DNA of 15,333 nt from Bacteroidota bacterium (GTDB lineage Bacteria; Bacteroidota; Bacteroidia; Chitinophagales; Chitinophagaceae): contig JAEWAC010000200.1 of NCBI GenBank assembly GCA_023391895.1, positions 1 through 15,333 on the forward strand, in the 5' to 3' direction. A model generated the notes under the pieces. The model made no database searches and had not been told where the DNA came from. It saw only the letters and a list, made by a program, of their open reading frames with translations. Made by a program: the position numbers and the translations under genes. This document shows positions 1 to 6,704 of this stretch, piece after piece. Position 1 is the first letter of the stretch. Each line of letters opens with the position of its first letter.

Positions 1-614
1 GGTCTCTGACGGACAATCGCCCTGGTATCTTCTACGTGCCCATAATTGATCCCACGAAAACCATTGCCCGGGAGAGCCTGTTTTTGCATGAGGCCATTCC
101 AGGTCACCACTACCAGATCAGCCTCCAATTAGAGGATACAACATTGCCCAGGTTCAGGCGCCTTGGCCTTGGAAGCACGGCTTACGTGGAAGGCTGGGGC
201 TTGTATGCAGAAAGCCTTGGAAAAGAGTTAGGCATGTATGGGGACCCGTACCAGCACATGATGGCCTTGACCGATGAAATCCACCGTGCGATACGGTTAG
301 TCGTTGACGCAGGGCTGCATGCAAAAGGCTGGACACGGGAGCAGGCCATCCAGTATTCACTGGACAACGAACCCATTGAAGAGCAACGGGTCGTGTCAGA
401 AGTGGAACGCTACATGGCAAATCCTGGCCAGGCACTGGCGTATAAGATCGGCGAGTTGAAGATCAGGGAACTCAGAACCAGATACGAAAAACAGTTGGGC
501 ACCTCCTTCAACCTGGCCGCGTTTCATGACGCCATTCTGATGGACGGCTCGCTTCCGCTGGCGGTACTGGGACGCAAAATGGACCAGTGGGCAAAACGGC
601 AGAAAAAACAATGA
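1..614 (+). CDS. DUF885 family protein, C-terminal part (5' end outside window)
   Basis: The reading frame is open from the window edge (first full codon at base 3), so the GTG at 36 is an internal valine and not a start. About 203 residues remain and match the last third of the complete DUF885 protein at 2438-4213, at roughly three residues in four by eye. The fragment keeps the two family hallmarks: HEAIPGHH (first His codon at 87-89) and EGWGLYAE shortly after, which together look like a metal site with a downstream glutamate ligand. DUF885 proteins are mostly exported and uncharacterised; a metallopeptidase-like activity is inference. The copy is visibly more GC-rich than its paralog. It ends in a lysine-rich tail (AKRQKKQ) and converges on the TPR gene, with 57 bases between the stop codons and no clear terminator. 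Confidence 0.9.
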   Translation, partial: SLTDNRPGIFYVPIIDPTKTIARESLFLHEAIPGHHYQISLQLEDTTLPRFRRLGLGSTAYVEGWGLYAESLGKELGMYGDPYQHMMALTDEIHRAIRLVVDAGLHAKGWTREQAIQYSLDNEPIEEQRVVSEVERYMANPGQALAYKIGELKIRELRTRYEKQLGTSFNLAAFHDAILMDGSLPLAVLGRKMDQWAKRQKKQ

Positions 615-671
615 TTGTTTTCACCCTCACATAGCCCATAGTAACGTCGAGACCGTGTGTGGAACCTCTTG

Positions 672-2102
672 TTAGTGCGTCTGCTTTGTACCACTTTCTG
701 TGTTCACAACTGCCGTTTCCGTTCCACCTTCCAGTTGCTGGATGGTGCGTTTTGCGGCAGCAAGTCGAATACGGTTATTTTTTTCTATCAAACGGTGGAT
801 TACCCAATGTTCAACTCTGTGATGCAGCGGTACCAACAGGGCTGCCACACAAACCATAGCAAGCAACATTAGTGCAGGGGAGTGATGGGTTACTGCTCCC
901 AGCCACGGATGCAGTAACAGGTTTAAAAACTCAAACACAATCAACAAGGAAACCACGCCCAAAAAGCGTATCAGCTTTTGGTTGGCCAACACAGAATGGC
1001 TCAACGCCAAAAATCCAATGAGCAGTGTAACCAACCCCAAAGCAATGGCAGCATACTGAAGATTGTTTTGCCGCTCTTCTTTCTGTACACGCTTTAGTTC
1101 ATCCTGTTCCCGCTGCCGTTCCCGTTCTGTGTATTCCATGGATTGAAGTTTAGCAGCCGATGCCTGGTTAAAAATGCTGTCCCTGGTTTGGGCTGCCAGT
1201 TTGTAATGCTTCAATGCCTCATTTGCATCACTCTTCTCATAGAGGGTGGATAGCAGCTTTGCGGCCTCTACTAAAAATAATTTTACATTCAATTGTGTGG
1301 CCCATTTTATTGACTCCCTGGCATAAAGAATAGCAGAGTCACTTTTGTTTGTTTTATCAAAGTAAAGAGCATACTGCAAATAAGCATAGGTCAATGATGC
1401 TGTATCGTATTTTGTTGCAAAGTCAATTGCTTTTTTATGGTAAGACTGCGCCAGGTCAAACTCTTGGTTTGCCGTGTAAACGTTTGCCAGGCCAGAGTAG
1501 ATGGTAGGAAGATTAAGGTCTGTTTTAGGGATGATCTCATAGGCTCTGTTAAAGTAAATAAGGGCAGAGTCATATCTATCCATTTTCAGGTATGTATGAC
1601 CGAATAACATATACTGTATTCCCTGATCTTCTGCTGACAACGATGGTGCTTTACGATAAAATTCGCCAGCTTTTGAAAGGTAGATCAGGGCTTCCTGGTA
1701 GCGTCCTTGCTCCAAGTAAACAGTTCCTATATTTTGTAAAGCCGTACCAATTCCCCGAGGGGTGCCGATTTCTTCTCTTTTTTTAAGAGATTTCAATGCA
1801 TTATCCAGCGCATTGGGGTAATCAGAAATGTTACGGTAACAGTTGCTTAACTGATGATAACTACGGGCCTCACCTACCGTCCATTTTATTTGTTTGCTCA
1901 AATGGAGCGCTGTATAAGCCAGTTCTAAACGCAGGGAAGGTTGCGTCTCATAAAAGCTCAGGCTTGCAAGTGCCCTTACTCGTGCACTGTCAACAGTGGA
2001 TGTTTGAATCACCTTCCGTAGGCTGTCTTTCATTTTCGGGTACTGGGTGAAACCACTTCCGCACACCAGTAATGAAAGTATTAAAAAGGCTATTTTCTTC
2101 AT
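672..2102 (-). CDS. TPR-repeat membrane protein with three C-terminal transmembrane helices
   Basis: 476 residues. An N-terminal signal peptide (about residues 1-19, ending GFTQ) is followed by about six tetratricopeptide repeats between residues 70 and 310; examples are the units containing YLEQGRYQEALIYL and YLKMDRYDSALIYF. A charged coiled coil (about 315-348, rich in E, R and Q) leads into three hydrophobic helices near 350-370, 380-399 and 410-427. A basic, probably amphipathic tail of about 49 residues ends the protein. Signal peptide, TPRs, coiled coil and membrane is the sensor half of many Bacteroidota TPR histidine kinases and LuxR-type regulators, but no kinase, HATPase or DNA-binding domain follows. 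It lies between the two DUF885 genes, convergent with the first and divergent from the second. Likely periplasmic TPRs anchored in the inner membrane; its partner is unknown. Confidence 0.88.
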   Translation of the reverse strand: MKKIAFLILSLLVCGSGFTQYPKMKDSLRKVIQTSTVDSARVRALASLSFYETQPSLRLELAYTALHLSKQIKWTVGEARSYHQLSNCYRNISDYPNALDNALKSLKKREEIGTPRGIGTALQNIGTVYLEQGRYQEALIYLSKAGEFYRKAPSLSAEDQGIQYMLFGHTYLKMDRYDSALIYFNRAYEIIPKTDLNLPTIYSGLANVYTANQEFDLAQSYHKKAIDFATKYDTASLTYAYLQYALYFDKTNKSDSAILYARESIKWATQLNVKLFLVEAAKLLSTLYEKSDANEALKHYKLAAQTRDSIFNQASAAKLQSMEYTERERQREQDELKRVQKEERQNNLQYAAIALGLVTLLIGFLALSHSVLANQKLIRFLGVVSLLIVFEFLNLLLHPWLGAVTHHSPALMLLAMVCVAALLVPLHHRVEHWVIHRLIEKNNRIRLAAAKRTIQQLEGGTETAVVNTESGTKQTH

Positions 2103-2437
2103 ATGCAGTTAATTGTATCATGAATTTAAGCTTTTCTATGCTTAGCTTAGGATTTGCGAAGCCGATGCTTATCTGATGGAGAGACTTACAGCAGCCATCA
2201 AAATAGACAGAGTGACACCTGTCATCCAAAAAAGCGGTTACCGCCTCCACATAGACAGAGCCACGTCCGATATGGTATGAGGCAAGTACATATTTATGCT
2301 TTTGTTGCGTGCTGTTATTTGGATGCACTTTTCCTGATTATCTTTTTAGGTCTGGGATTTTGTGTTTAACGATAATACATAAATTATGATTGTTTGATAT
2401 ATATAATTTGAGTATATTCAGACACTAAATTGATAGT
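2103..2437. other. 335-base divergent intergenic region
   Basis: This gap separates the starts of the TPR gene (leftward) and the complete DUF885 gene (rightward), so it must carry both promoters. No convincing gene is present. The last 60 bases before the DUF885 start are very AT-rich. No exact TAnnTTTG box is correctly placed for either gene. Visible structures are a 10-base direct repeat ATAGACAGAG (2203-2212 and 2251-2260) and two dyads between the copies: TGACACCTGTCA (2213-2224) and GCGGTTACCGC (2234-2244). They could be operator sites, but that is inference. Confidence 0.5.
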
Positions 2438-4213
2438 ATGCGAAGATTGCTGCTTATGACCTCTGTACTCATTGTTTTTGCCATAAACAATACCAATGCA
2501 CAGGACGCGCAAGTGAAACAAGGGGATCAAAAGCTTGCCGCACTTTTAGACAGCTTTTATGAACAAAATGTACGATTAGATCCCATCCAGGCAACCTTCA
2601 ATGGAGACAACCGTTATAATGATTTACTCTACATTGATTTTACAGACTCATTCCGCAATGGCGTTAAAATGGTTTACACGGACTTTCTTGCTACACTGAA
2701 CAAATTCAACCGTGAAAGCCTAAGTCAAAATGACCAGATCAATTATGAGGTACTCAAATGGGAACTGGAAACAAACCTGGAAGGCTTGTCACTTAATGAT
2801 AACGTGTTCATGTTCCATCAAATGGGCGGCCTGCCAACTTTTTTGCCTTTGTTTGGAAGCGGTTCGGTAGTGCAACCGTTCAAAACCGTTCAGGACTATG
2901 ACAACTGGCTACATCGCGCATCTGTGTTTACTGCCTGGAGTGATAGTGCCATTGTTTACTTTAGAAAAGGCATGCAACAGAACATGGTTTTTCCCAAAGC
3001 AGTTGTAGAAAAGATGATCCCACAATTGTCGGCTCAAGTGAGTGCTGATCCAATAAAAAGCACCTTTTATAGTCCGATCAATAAGTTGCCAGCTGATTTT
3101 CCAGAGGCTGATAAAAAGCGGCTAACAGCGGCATACACGAAGCTTATAACTGAGCAACTAAACCCGTCTTTTCAAAAGCTCCATGACTTCCTGCAAAACG
3201 AGTATTTACCCAAAGCACGAACTACCAGTGGTATTGGTAGCTTACCAGGCGGTAAAAAGCTCTATGATTACTACATCCGTTCCTTCACTACAACGAACAA
3301 ATCAGCAGATGAAATTTACAACATTGGACTTTCGGAAGTAGCCCGTATTCAACAGGAGATGCAAAAGGTGAAAGAAAGTGTTGGATTCAAAGGTGATCTG
3401 AAAGCTTTTTTTGCGTACATGCGTACCGATGCGAAGTTCTTTCCTTACAAAAATCCTGAAGAGATCCTAAAGTATTACAGCGACATTGAACAGCGGATTT
3501 CCCCAATGCTCAAAACTATGTTTAATCATACACCTAAAACGGTGTTTGAAGTTCGTCAAACAGAAGCGTTCAGGGCCGCATCTTCAGCCGCACAATATGC
3601 AGGCGGTTCTTTGGAAAACAACCGTCCAGGTATCTTTTATGTTCCCATTGTGGACGCTACCAAGACACAAGTCAGGGAAAGCCTGTTTCTGCACGAAGCC
3701 ATCCCTGGACACCATTACCAGATCAGCCTCCAGCGAGAAAATGAAAAGCTGCCAAAGTTCAGGCGCTATGGCGGCAATGCGGCTTATAATGAAGGCTGGG
3801 GCTTGTACGCAGAAAGCCTGGGTAAAGAGTTAGGAATGTATAAAGATCCATATCAGTACATGCTGGCCTTGGGTGATGAGATTCACAGGGCTATCCGTTT
3901 AGTGGTGGATGCAGGATTACATGCAAAAGGCTGGACGAGGGAACAGGCTATCAAGTACATGCTGGATAATGAACCCACGACTGAGCAAGTTGCCACTTCA
4001 GAAATTGAACGGTATATGGCTATGCCAGGCCAAGCACTGGCCTATAAAATTGGTGAGCTGAAGCTAAAGGAGCTACGCGCCAAATACATGAAACAACTTG
4101 GTAGTGCCTTTAATCTGGCTGCCTTTCACGATGCCATTCTCATGGATGGTGCTTTGCCATTGGAAGTACTGGAGCGTAAAATGGATGACTGGGCCGAAAA
4201 GCAAAAAAAGTAG
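2438..4213 (+). CDS. DUF885 family exported protein, complete
   Basis: 591 residues, a full-length size for DUF885 proteins. Residues 1-22 form a signal peptide ending NTNAQ, which suggests export to the periplasm or outer membrane. The N-terminal half is mostly helical with no recognisable motif. The C-terminal third carries HEAIPGHH (residues 419-426) and EGWGLYAE (452-459). The His/Glu cluster plus the downstream Glu resembles a zinc-peptidase site, but the spacing is not the classical HExxH. A hydrolase role on peptides is therefore inferred, not shown. The conserved block DEIHRAIRLVVDAGLHAKGW follows. The ATG at 2438 is chosen because it directly precedes the signal peptide. The gene is the paralog of the fragment at 1-614. 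It lies 87 bases upstream of the AraC-type regulator on the same strand. Confidence 0.92.
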   Translation: MRRLLLMTSVLIVFAINNTNAQDAQVKQGDQKLAALLDSFYEQNVRLDPIQATFNGDNRYNDLLYIDFTDSFRNGVKMVYTDFLATLNKFNRESLSQNDQINYEVLKWELETNLEGLSLNDNVFMFHQMGGLPTFLPLFGSGSVVQPFKTVQDYDNWLHRASVFTAWSDSAIVYFRKGMQQNMVFPKAVVEKMIPQLSAQVSADPIKSTFYSPINKLPADFPEADKKRLTAAYTKLITEQLNPSFQKLHDFLQNEYLPKARTTSGIGSLPGGKKLYDYYIRSFTTTNKSADEIYNIGLSEVARIQQEMQKVKESVGFKGDLKAFFAYMRTDAKFFPYKNPEEILKYYSDIEQRISPMLKTMFNHTPKTVFEVRQTEAFRAASSAAQYAGGSLENNRPGIFYVPIVDATKTQVRESLFLHEAIPGHHYQISLQRENEKLPKFRRYGGNAAYNEGWGLYAESLGKELGMYKDPYQYMLALGDEIHRAIRLVVDAGLHAKGWTREQAIKYMLDNEPTTEQVATSEIERYMAMPGQALAYKIGELKLKELRAKYMKQLGSAFNLAAFHDAILMDGALPLEVLERKMDDWAEKQKK

Positions 4214-4287
4214 AGGTTGGTTTCACCCCATTTAGAAAGAGCCACGTCATTATTAGTATGATGAGGCCAATTGCATTTCTGCCACCT

Positions 4288-4295
4288 TATCTTTG
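4288..4295 (+). promoter_or_regulatory. TAnnTTTG -7 box directly before the AraC-type gene
   Basis: TATCTTTG matches the Bacteroidota -7 consensus and ends five bases before the ATG at 4301. If used, transcription would begin at or next to the start codon and give a leaderless message. No TTTG lies at the normal 19-21 base spacing upstream, so this is a candidate only. Confidence 0.35.
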
Positions 4296-4300
4296 ACCCA

Positions 4301-5167
4301 ATGGCAGCAGATATTCAACGGATTATCTTCAAACCTGGTCTCCCGCTGGAGATCGAGATTATTCCCATTGCTGCTACCTTTGCCAAACTCAAACAAAGCG
4401 TCACCCGACCACACCGTGCCGAGTTTTACCACATCTTCTGGTTCCGTGAAGGCATGGCGACTCACCTGATTGACTTTAAGCCTGTAGAGGTAAAGCCCAA
4501 CACACTTCTTTTTGTGAGCAAACACCGTGTTCAACTGCTGGACGCCAGCGGTGAGTACGATGGAAGGCTCTTACTGTTTACCGATGCCTTTTTTGGTAAG
4601 TCGGAAGCTGACATTAAGTTTCTACGTAGCACGATTCTGTTTAATGACCTGTTGGATGAGCCGCTGATTCAACTACCAGAAAGCTCTCCGCTGATCGCTG
4701 CTTTCAACTCCATTGAAACAGAACTCTCCCAACCGAATGACGCCTGTCACTTCGATCTTCTGCACAACGCCCTGCATTCCTTGCTCCTGTTGGGCGAACG
4801 GGAACGGCGCAGAACAGGCTTTACAGAGATCAAACGCGGCGCGGACCTGGATTACACTATCCTGTTCAAAAACTTGTTGGATGAGCAGTTCAAAGGGTTA
4901 AAAACGGTCAGCGGTTATGCTGTCCAGATAGCGGTATCGGAGAAGCGCCTTACCCAAGCCACAGCCGCTACGGTGGGCAAAACACCCAAAGAACTCATTG
5001 ATGAACGGGTGCTTCTGGAAATTAAGCGGCTACTGGTGCACACCAGCCTTTCCATTAAAGAGATTGGCTACGAGATGGGCTTTGAAGAACCTACCAACTT
5101 CATCAAATACTTCCGCAAGCACGAAGGCGTGACACCCATAGAGTTTAGGGAACGCTACACGGCCTGA
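4301..5167 (+). CDS. AraC family transcriptional regulator
   Basis: 288 residues from the ATG at 4301. The frame stays open back to a TTG at 4271, but the ten extra residues do not look conserved, and the ATG reading begins MAADIQRIIF. The N-terminal part (about 10-150) has the beta-rich character of the AraC cupin-like sensing domain. The C-terminal part is a double helix-turn-helix; residues 250-288 hold the classic signature SIKEIGYEMGF followed by FIKYFRKHEGVTPIEFR. It probably binds a small molecule or partner and controls nearby genes. The best candidate is the exported DUF4440-like gene that starts 89 bases downstream on the same strand. The ligand cannot be told from sequence. Confidence 0.93.
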   Translation: MAADIQRIIFKPGLPLEIEIIPIAATFAKLKQSVTRPHRAEFYHIFWFREGMATHLIDFKPVEVKPNTLLFVSKHRVQLLDASGEYDGRLLLFTDAFFGKSEADIKFLRSTILFNDLLDEPLIQLPESSPLIAAFNSIETELSQPNDACHFDLLHNALHSLLLLGERERRRTGFTEIKRGADLDYTILFKNLLDEQFKGLKTVSGYAVQIAVSEKRLTQATAATVGKTPKELIDERVLLEIKRLLVHTSLSIKEIGYEMGFEEPTNFIKYFRKHEGVTPIEFRERYTA

Positions 5168-5256
5168 GCCGTTCCAAAAAGTATCATTCTTCCACCCATT
5201 CCAACCTTTCCTTGCTTCCCTGTTTGATGGAGCTTTGCCCTGTCAAATAAAAACAT

Positions 5257-5739
5257 ATGAACAAAACATTTCTACTTATCCTGCTGGTGGTGACCACCTT
5301 ACTTGGTGTACAGCGGAAAGCAGCCGCACAATCCAACGACCAGGTGTTCGCTGAACTGATCCGTCAATATGAGCAATCCATCAATGACGCAGACACGGTG
5401 CTTGCCGCAAAGATTTGGGCGCAAACCCCAGAAGTATCGTTCATACACCCACGGGGCACCGAGTACGGCTGGAGTGGGGTAAAGAACGTGTACAAGATGT
5501 TTCAGGATGGCTTCACGAAACGGGAACTACATGGAGCAAATGAGAAAGTGATCGTGTACGGCGACGTGGCCTGGCTCACCTTCACCTGGGTGTTTGATGC
5601 CGTCTTCAAAGGGAACAACCAGCCCATCCAAACCAAAGGGCGGGAAACACAACTCTGGTACAGGACGGATGGCCAGTGGAAGCTGGTGCACGTCCACTAT
5701 TCAGGAATGCCCGTCACAGGTCAGGGACAAGGTTTTTAG
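5257..5739 (+). CDS. Exported SnoaL/DUF4440-like protein (NTF2 fold)
   Basis: 160 residues. A clear signal peptide (1-25, ending KAAAQ) is followed by a single NTF2-like domain. The pattern is typical of the DUF4440/SnoaL-like family: an N-terminal helix with YEQSINDADTVLAAKIWA, then FIHPRGTEYGW, then alternating strands ending in ETQLWYRTDGQWKLVHVHYS. Members are small alpha/beta barrels that bind or turn over small hydrophobic molecules, and many are uncharacterised. Here the signal peptide puts it outside the cytoplasm. It follows the AraC-type gene and precedes the broken lipoprotein gene by 39 bases, so the three may once have formed one regulated unit. The ATG at 5257 is chosen because it starts the signal peptide and follows an A-rich leader. 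Confidence 0.87.
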   Translation: MNKTFLLILLVVTTLLGVQRKAAAQSNDQVFAELIRQYEQSINDADTVLAAKIWAQTPEVSFIHPRGTEYGWSGVKNVYKMFQDGFTKRELHGANEKVIVYGDVAWLTFTWVFDAVFKGNNQPIQTKGRETQLWYRTDGQWKLVHVHYSGMPVTGQGQGF

Positions 5740-5778
5740 CCCCACCTGAACACACACTTCAGACAATACACAACCGAT

Positions 5779-5958
5779 ATGATTCGACAACTGGTGGTGG
5801 CAACAGCCGCCGTAATCGGACTTGCCGCCTGTTCAAAGAAAACCGTTCAAACAACAAACAACAAGTCGTTTTTTGAACAGGATCATGAGATACGTTCGGA
5901 CCTTGTTGTAGCGATGGGCACTTTGCACGGGTTGGTTCGACTCGATTTGGGTGAGTAA
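5779..5958 (+). pseudogene. Truncated lipoprotein gene, 5' end only
   Basis: The ATG at 5779 opens a short frame of 59 codons. Its first part is a textbook lipoprotein signal: MIRQ, a hydrophobic stretch, then the lipobox LAAC (Cys18) followed by SKKTVQTTNN. From about codon 31 onward the sequence is the antisense of the integrase remnant, so the remaining residues to the TAA at 5956-5958 are not native. The gene therefore appears to have lost its mature domain at a rearrangement point between about 5838 and 5874. It sits 39 bases after the DUF4440-like gene on the same strand and was probably its operon partner. A tiny secreted lipopeptide is possible but less likely. The family of the lost part cannot be identified. 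Confidence 0.65.
5828..5881. repeat. 10-base inverted repeat bracketing the lipoprotein/integrase junction
   Basis: CCTGTTCAAA at 5828-5837 and its exact reverse complement TTTGAACAGG at 5872-5881 face each other across 34 bases. The left arm encodes Cys-Ser-Lys of the lipoprotein signal. The right arm, read on the minus strand, encodes the Leu-Phe-Lys of the integrase core. A second arm pair inside it (5845-5855 with 5868-5878) matches at 10 of 11 bases. Confidence 0.7.
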
Positions 5959-6489
5959 TAGTTTAACATGTTTTCGGCTGATGGTGCCGATTGGTTTTTC
6001 GGCAAGGTGAAGTCCATCGGCAGCCACCCGCACAAAGTTCAAAATGCTGCGCAGGTCCCCTTCGGTAGACTTAGAGCTATTGATGCGTTTCGCCGACTGC
6101 TCAAGAGCCAGCAGAAAAGGCGTGGAGGGCGTAATGGAAAAAGGAGTACTCTCAGCTGGATTTTGGCCCTGGATTGGGTGGAAGCCCTCTTTGAGTCGGT
6201 TGAGTTCCTGGCTAATGAGCCGTTTGGTTTCTTCCTGGCGGTCTTTGAGTGATTTGAAAGCATTCATGCCTTTCAAAAGAATCAGCTTGCCTTTTTTGAA
6301 GCGAGGGTCTGTTTTAAATTTCGGATCATAGAACCGATAATAGATGTACCATTCTTTTTTCAGAGAAGCTTTGAGGGTTTGCCAGTTTTTGGGGGACACT
6401 TTCAACTCGGAGCAATAGCTGCCATCGTTCAGGTAGATCATAAAGGTAACCTTTGGTGTTAACGAAAGTGTTAACCTTTGCATCCTCAT
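5833..6489 (-). pseudogene. Tyrosine recombinase (phage/ICE-type integrase), N-terminal remnant
   Basis: The frame gives 218 residues where an intact relative would have about 400. The first part resembles the arm-binding region of Bacteroidota integrases, with KEWYIYYRFYDP and KGMNAFKSLKDRQEETKRLI. The second part resembles the core-binding SAM-like domain, ending SAHRYNKVRTYLMILFKK. After that (about residue 205) the sequence becomes the antisense of the lipoprotein gene and stops at 5833. The whole catalytic domain, with the R-K-H-R-H-Y residues, is missing, so it cannot recombine DNA. The start is uncertain: ATG at 6489, 6483 or 6441 are all possible. The start lies 57 bases beyond the 3' end of tRNA-fMet, reading away from it, which is the usual arrangement of an element integrated at a tRNA gene. 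Assignment rests on pattern recognition without a database search. Confidence 0.75.
6442..6481 (-). repeat. Short repeats at the integrase 5' end
   Basis: Read on the minus strand, AAAGGTTA occurs twice and GTTAACAC twice within 40 bases, and GTTAAC is itself a palindrome. The cluster lies within the first 16 codons of the integrase frame, or directly upstream if the true start is the ATG at 6441. Integrase arm sites or an autoregulatory operator are possible. Confidence 0.4.
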
Positions 6490-6496
6490 AGCGGAG

Positions 6497-6509
6497 AAGA
6501 GCAGCTCTT
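6497..6509. promoter_or_regulatory. 13-base dyad before the integrase remnant
   Basis: AAGAGC-A-GCTCTT is a perfect dyad around a single central base, lying between the integrase start and the tRNA terminator. The loop is too short for an RNA hairpin, so a protein-binding site is the more natural reading. Function is not shown. Confidence 0.3.
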
Positions 6510-6514
6510 AAAAG

Positions 6515-6545
6515 CAGAAAACCCGCTATTGAAGCGGGCTTTCTG
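6515..6545 (-). terminator. Terminator hairpin after tRNA-fMet
   Basis: The stem CCCGCT (6522-6527) pairs with AGCGGG (6533-6538) around a five-base loop. It extends after one mismatch through CAGAAA (6515-6520) and TTTCTG (6540-6545). On the minus strand the GC core is followed by TTTTCTGCTTTT. It begins two bases after the encoded CCA of the tRNA, so it probably ends the tRNA transcript. Confidence 0.75.
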
Positions 6546-6546
6546 T

Positions 6547-6621
<75 letters not shown>

Positions 6622-6631
6622 ATGTAGAATG

Positions 6632-6663
6632 CAAATATAGGGCGTAATACCTTTTCCGCCAAA
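6632..6663 (-). promoter_or_regulatory. Promoter of tRNA-fMet
   Basis: On the minus strand TTTG (6660-6663), a 20-base spacer and TATATTTG (6632-6639) match the Bacteroidota primary sigma consensus exactly. The -7 box ends 10 bases before the mature tRNA 5' end, which suits a short leader. Confidence 0.8.
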
Positions 6664-6678
6664 CAATTTTTAATCTTC

Positions 6679-6686
6679 TAAATTTG
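6679..6686 (+). promoter_or_regulatory. -7 box of the era promoter
   Basis: TAAATTTG matches TAnnTTTG and lies 18 bases before the GTG at 6705. No exact TTTG occurs at the normal -33 distance; a T-rich run (6652-6655) is the nearest. The TTG codons upstream of 6705 overlap this box, which argues against their use as starts. Confidence 0.5.
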
Positions 6687-6704
6687 TTGCTCAAAATTTT
6701 TTGT

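Noticed and set aside
36..38. GTG as the start of the first DUF885 gene
   Set aside because: The frame is open upstream and the residues before it (DNRPGIFY) match the paralog, so the gene simply begins outside the window.
1990..2328. Minus-strand frame of 112 codons in the region upstream of the TPR gene
   Set aside because: It overlaps the TPR signal peptide in another frame, has no recognisable domain and is Cys/His-rich in a random-looking way. Treated as chance.
5676..5876. Plus-strand frame overlapping the DUF4440-like gene and the lipoprotein stub
   Set aside because: Out of frame with both better-supported genes and without a fold or start signal.
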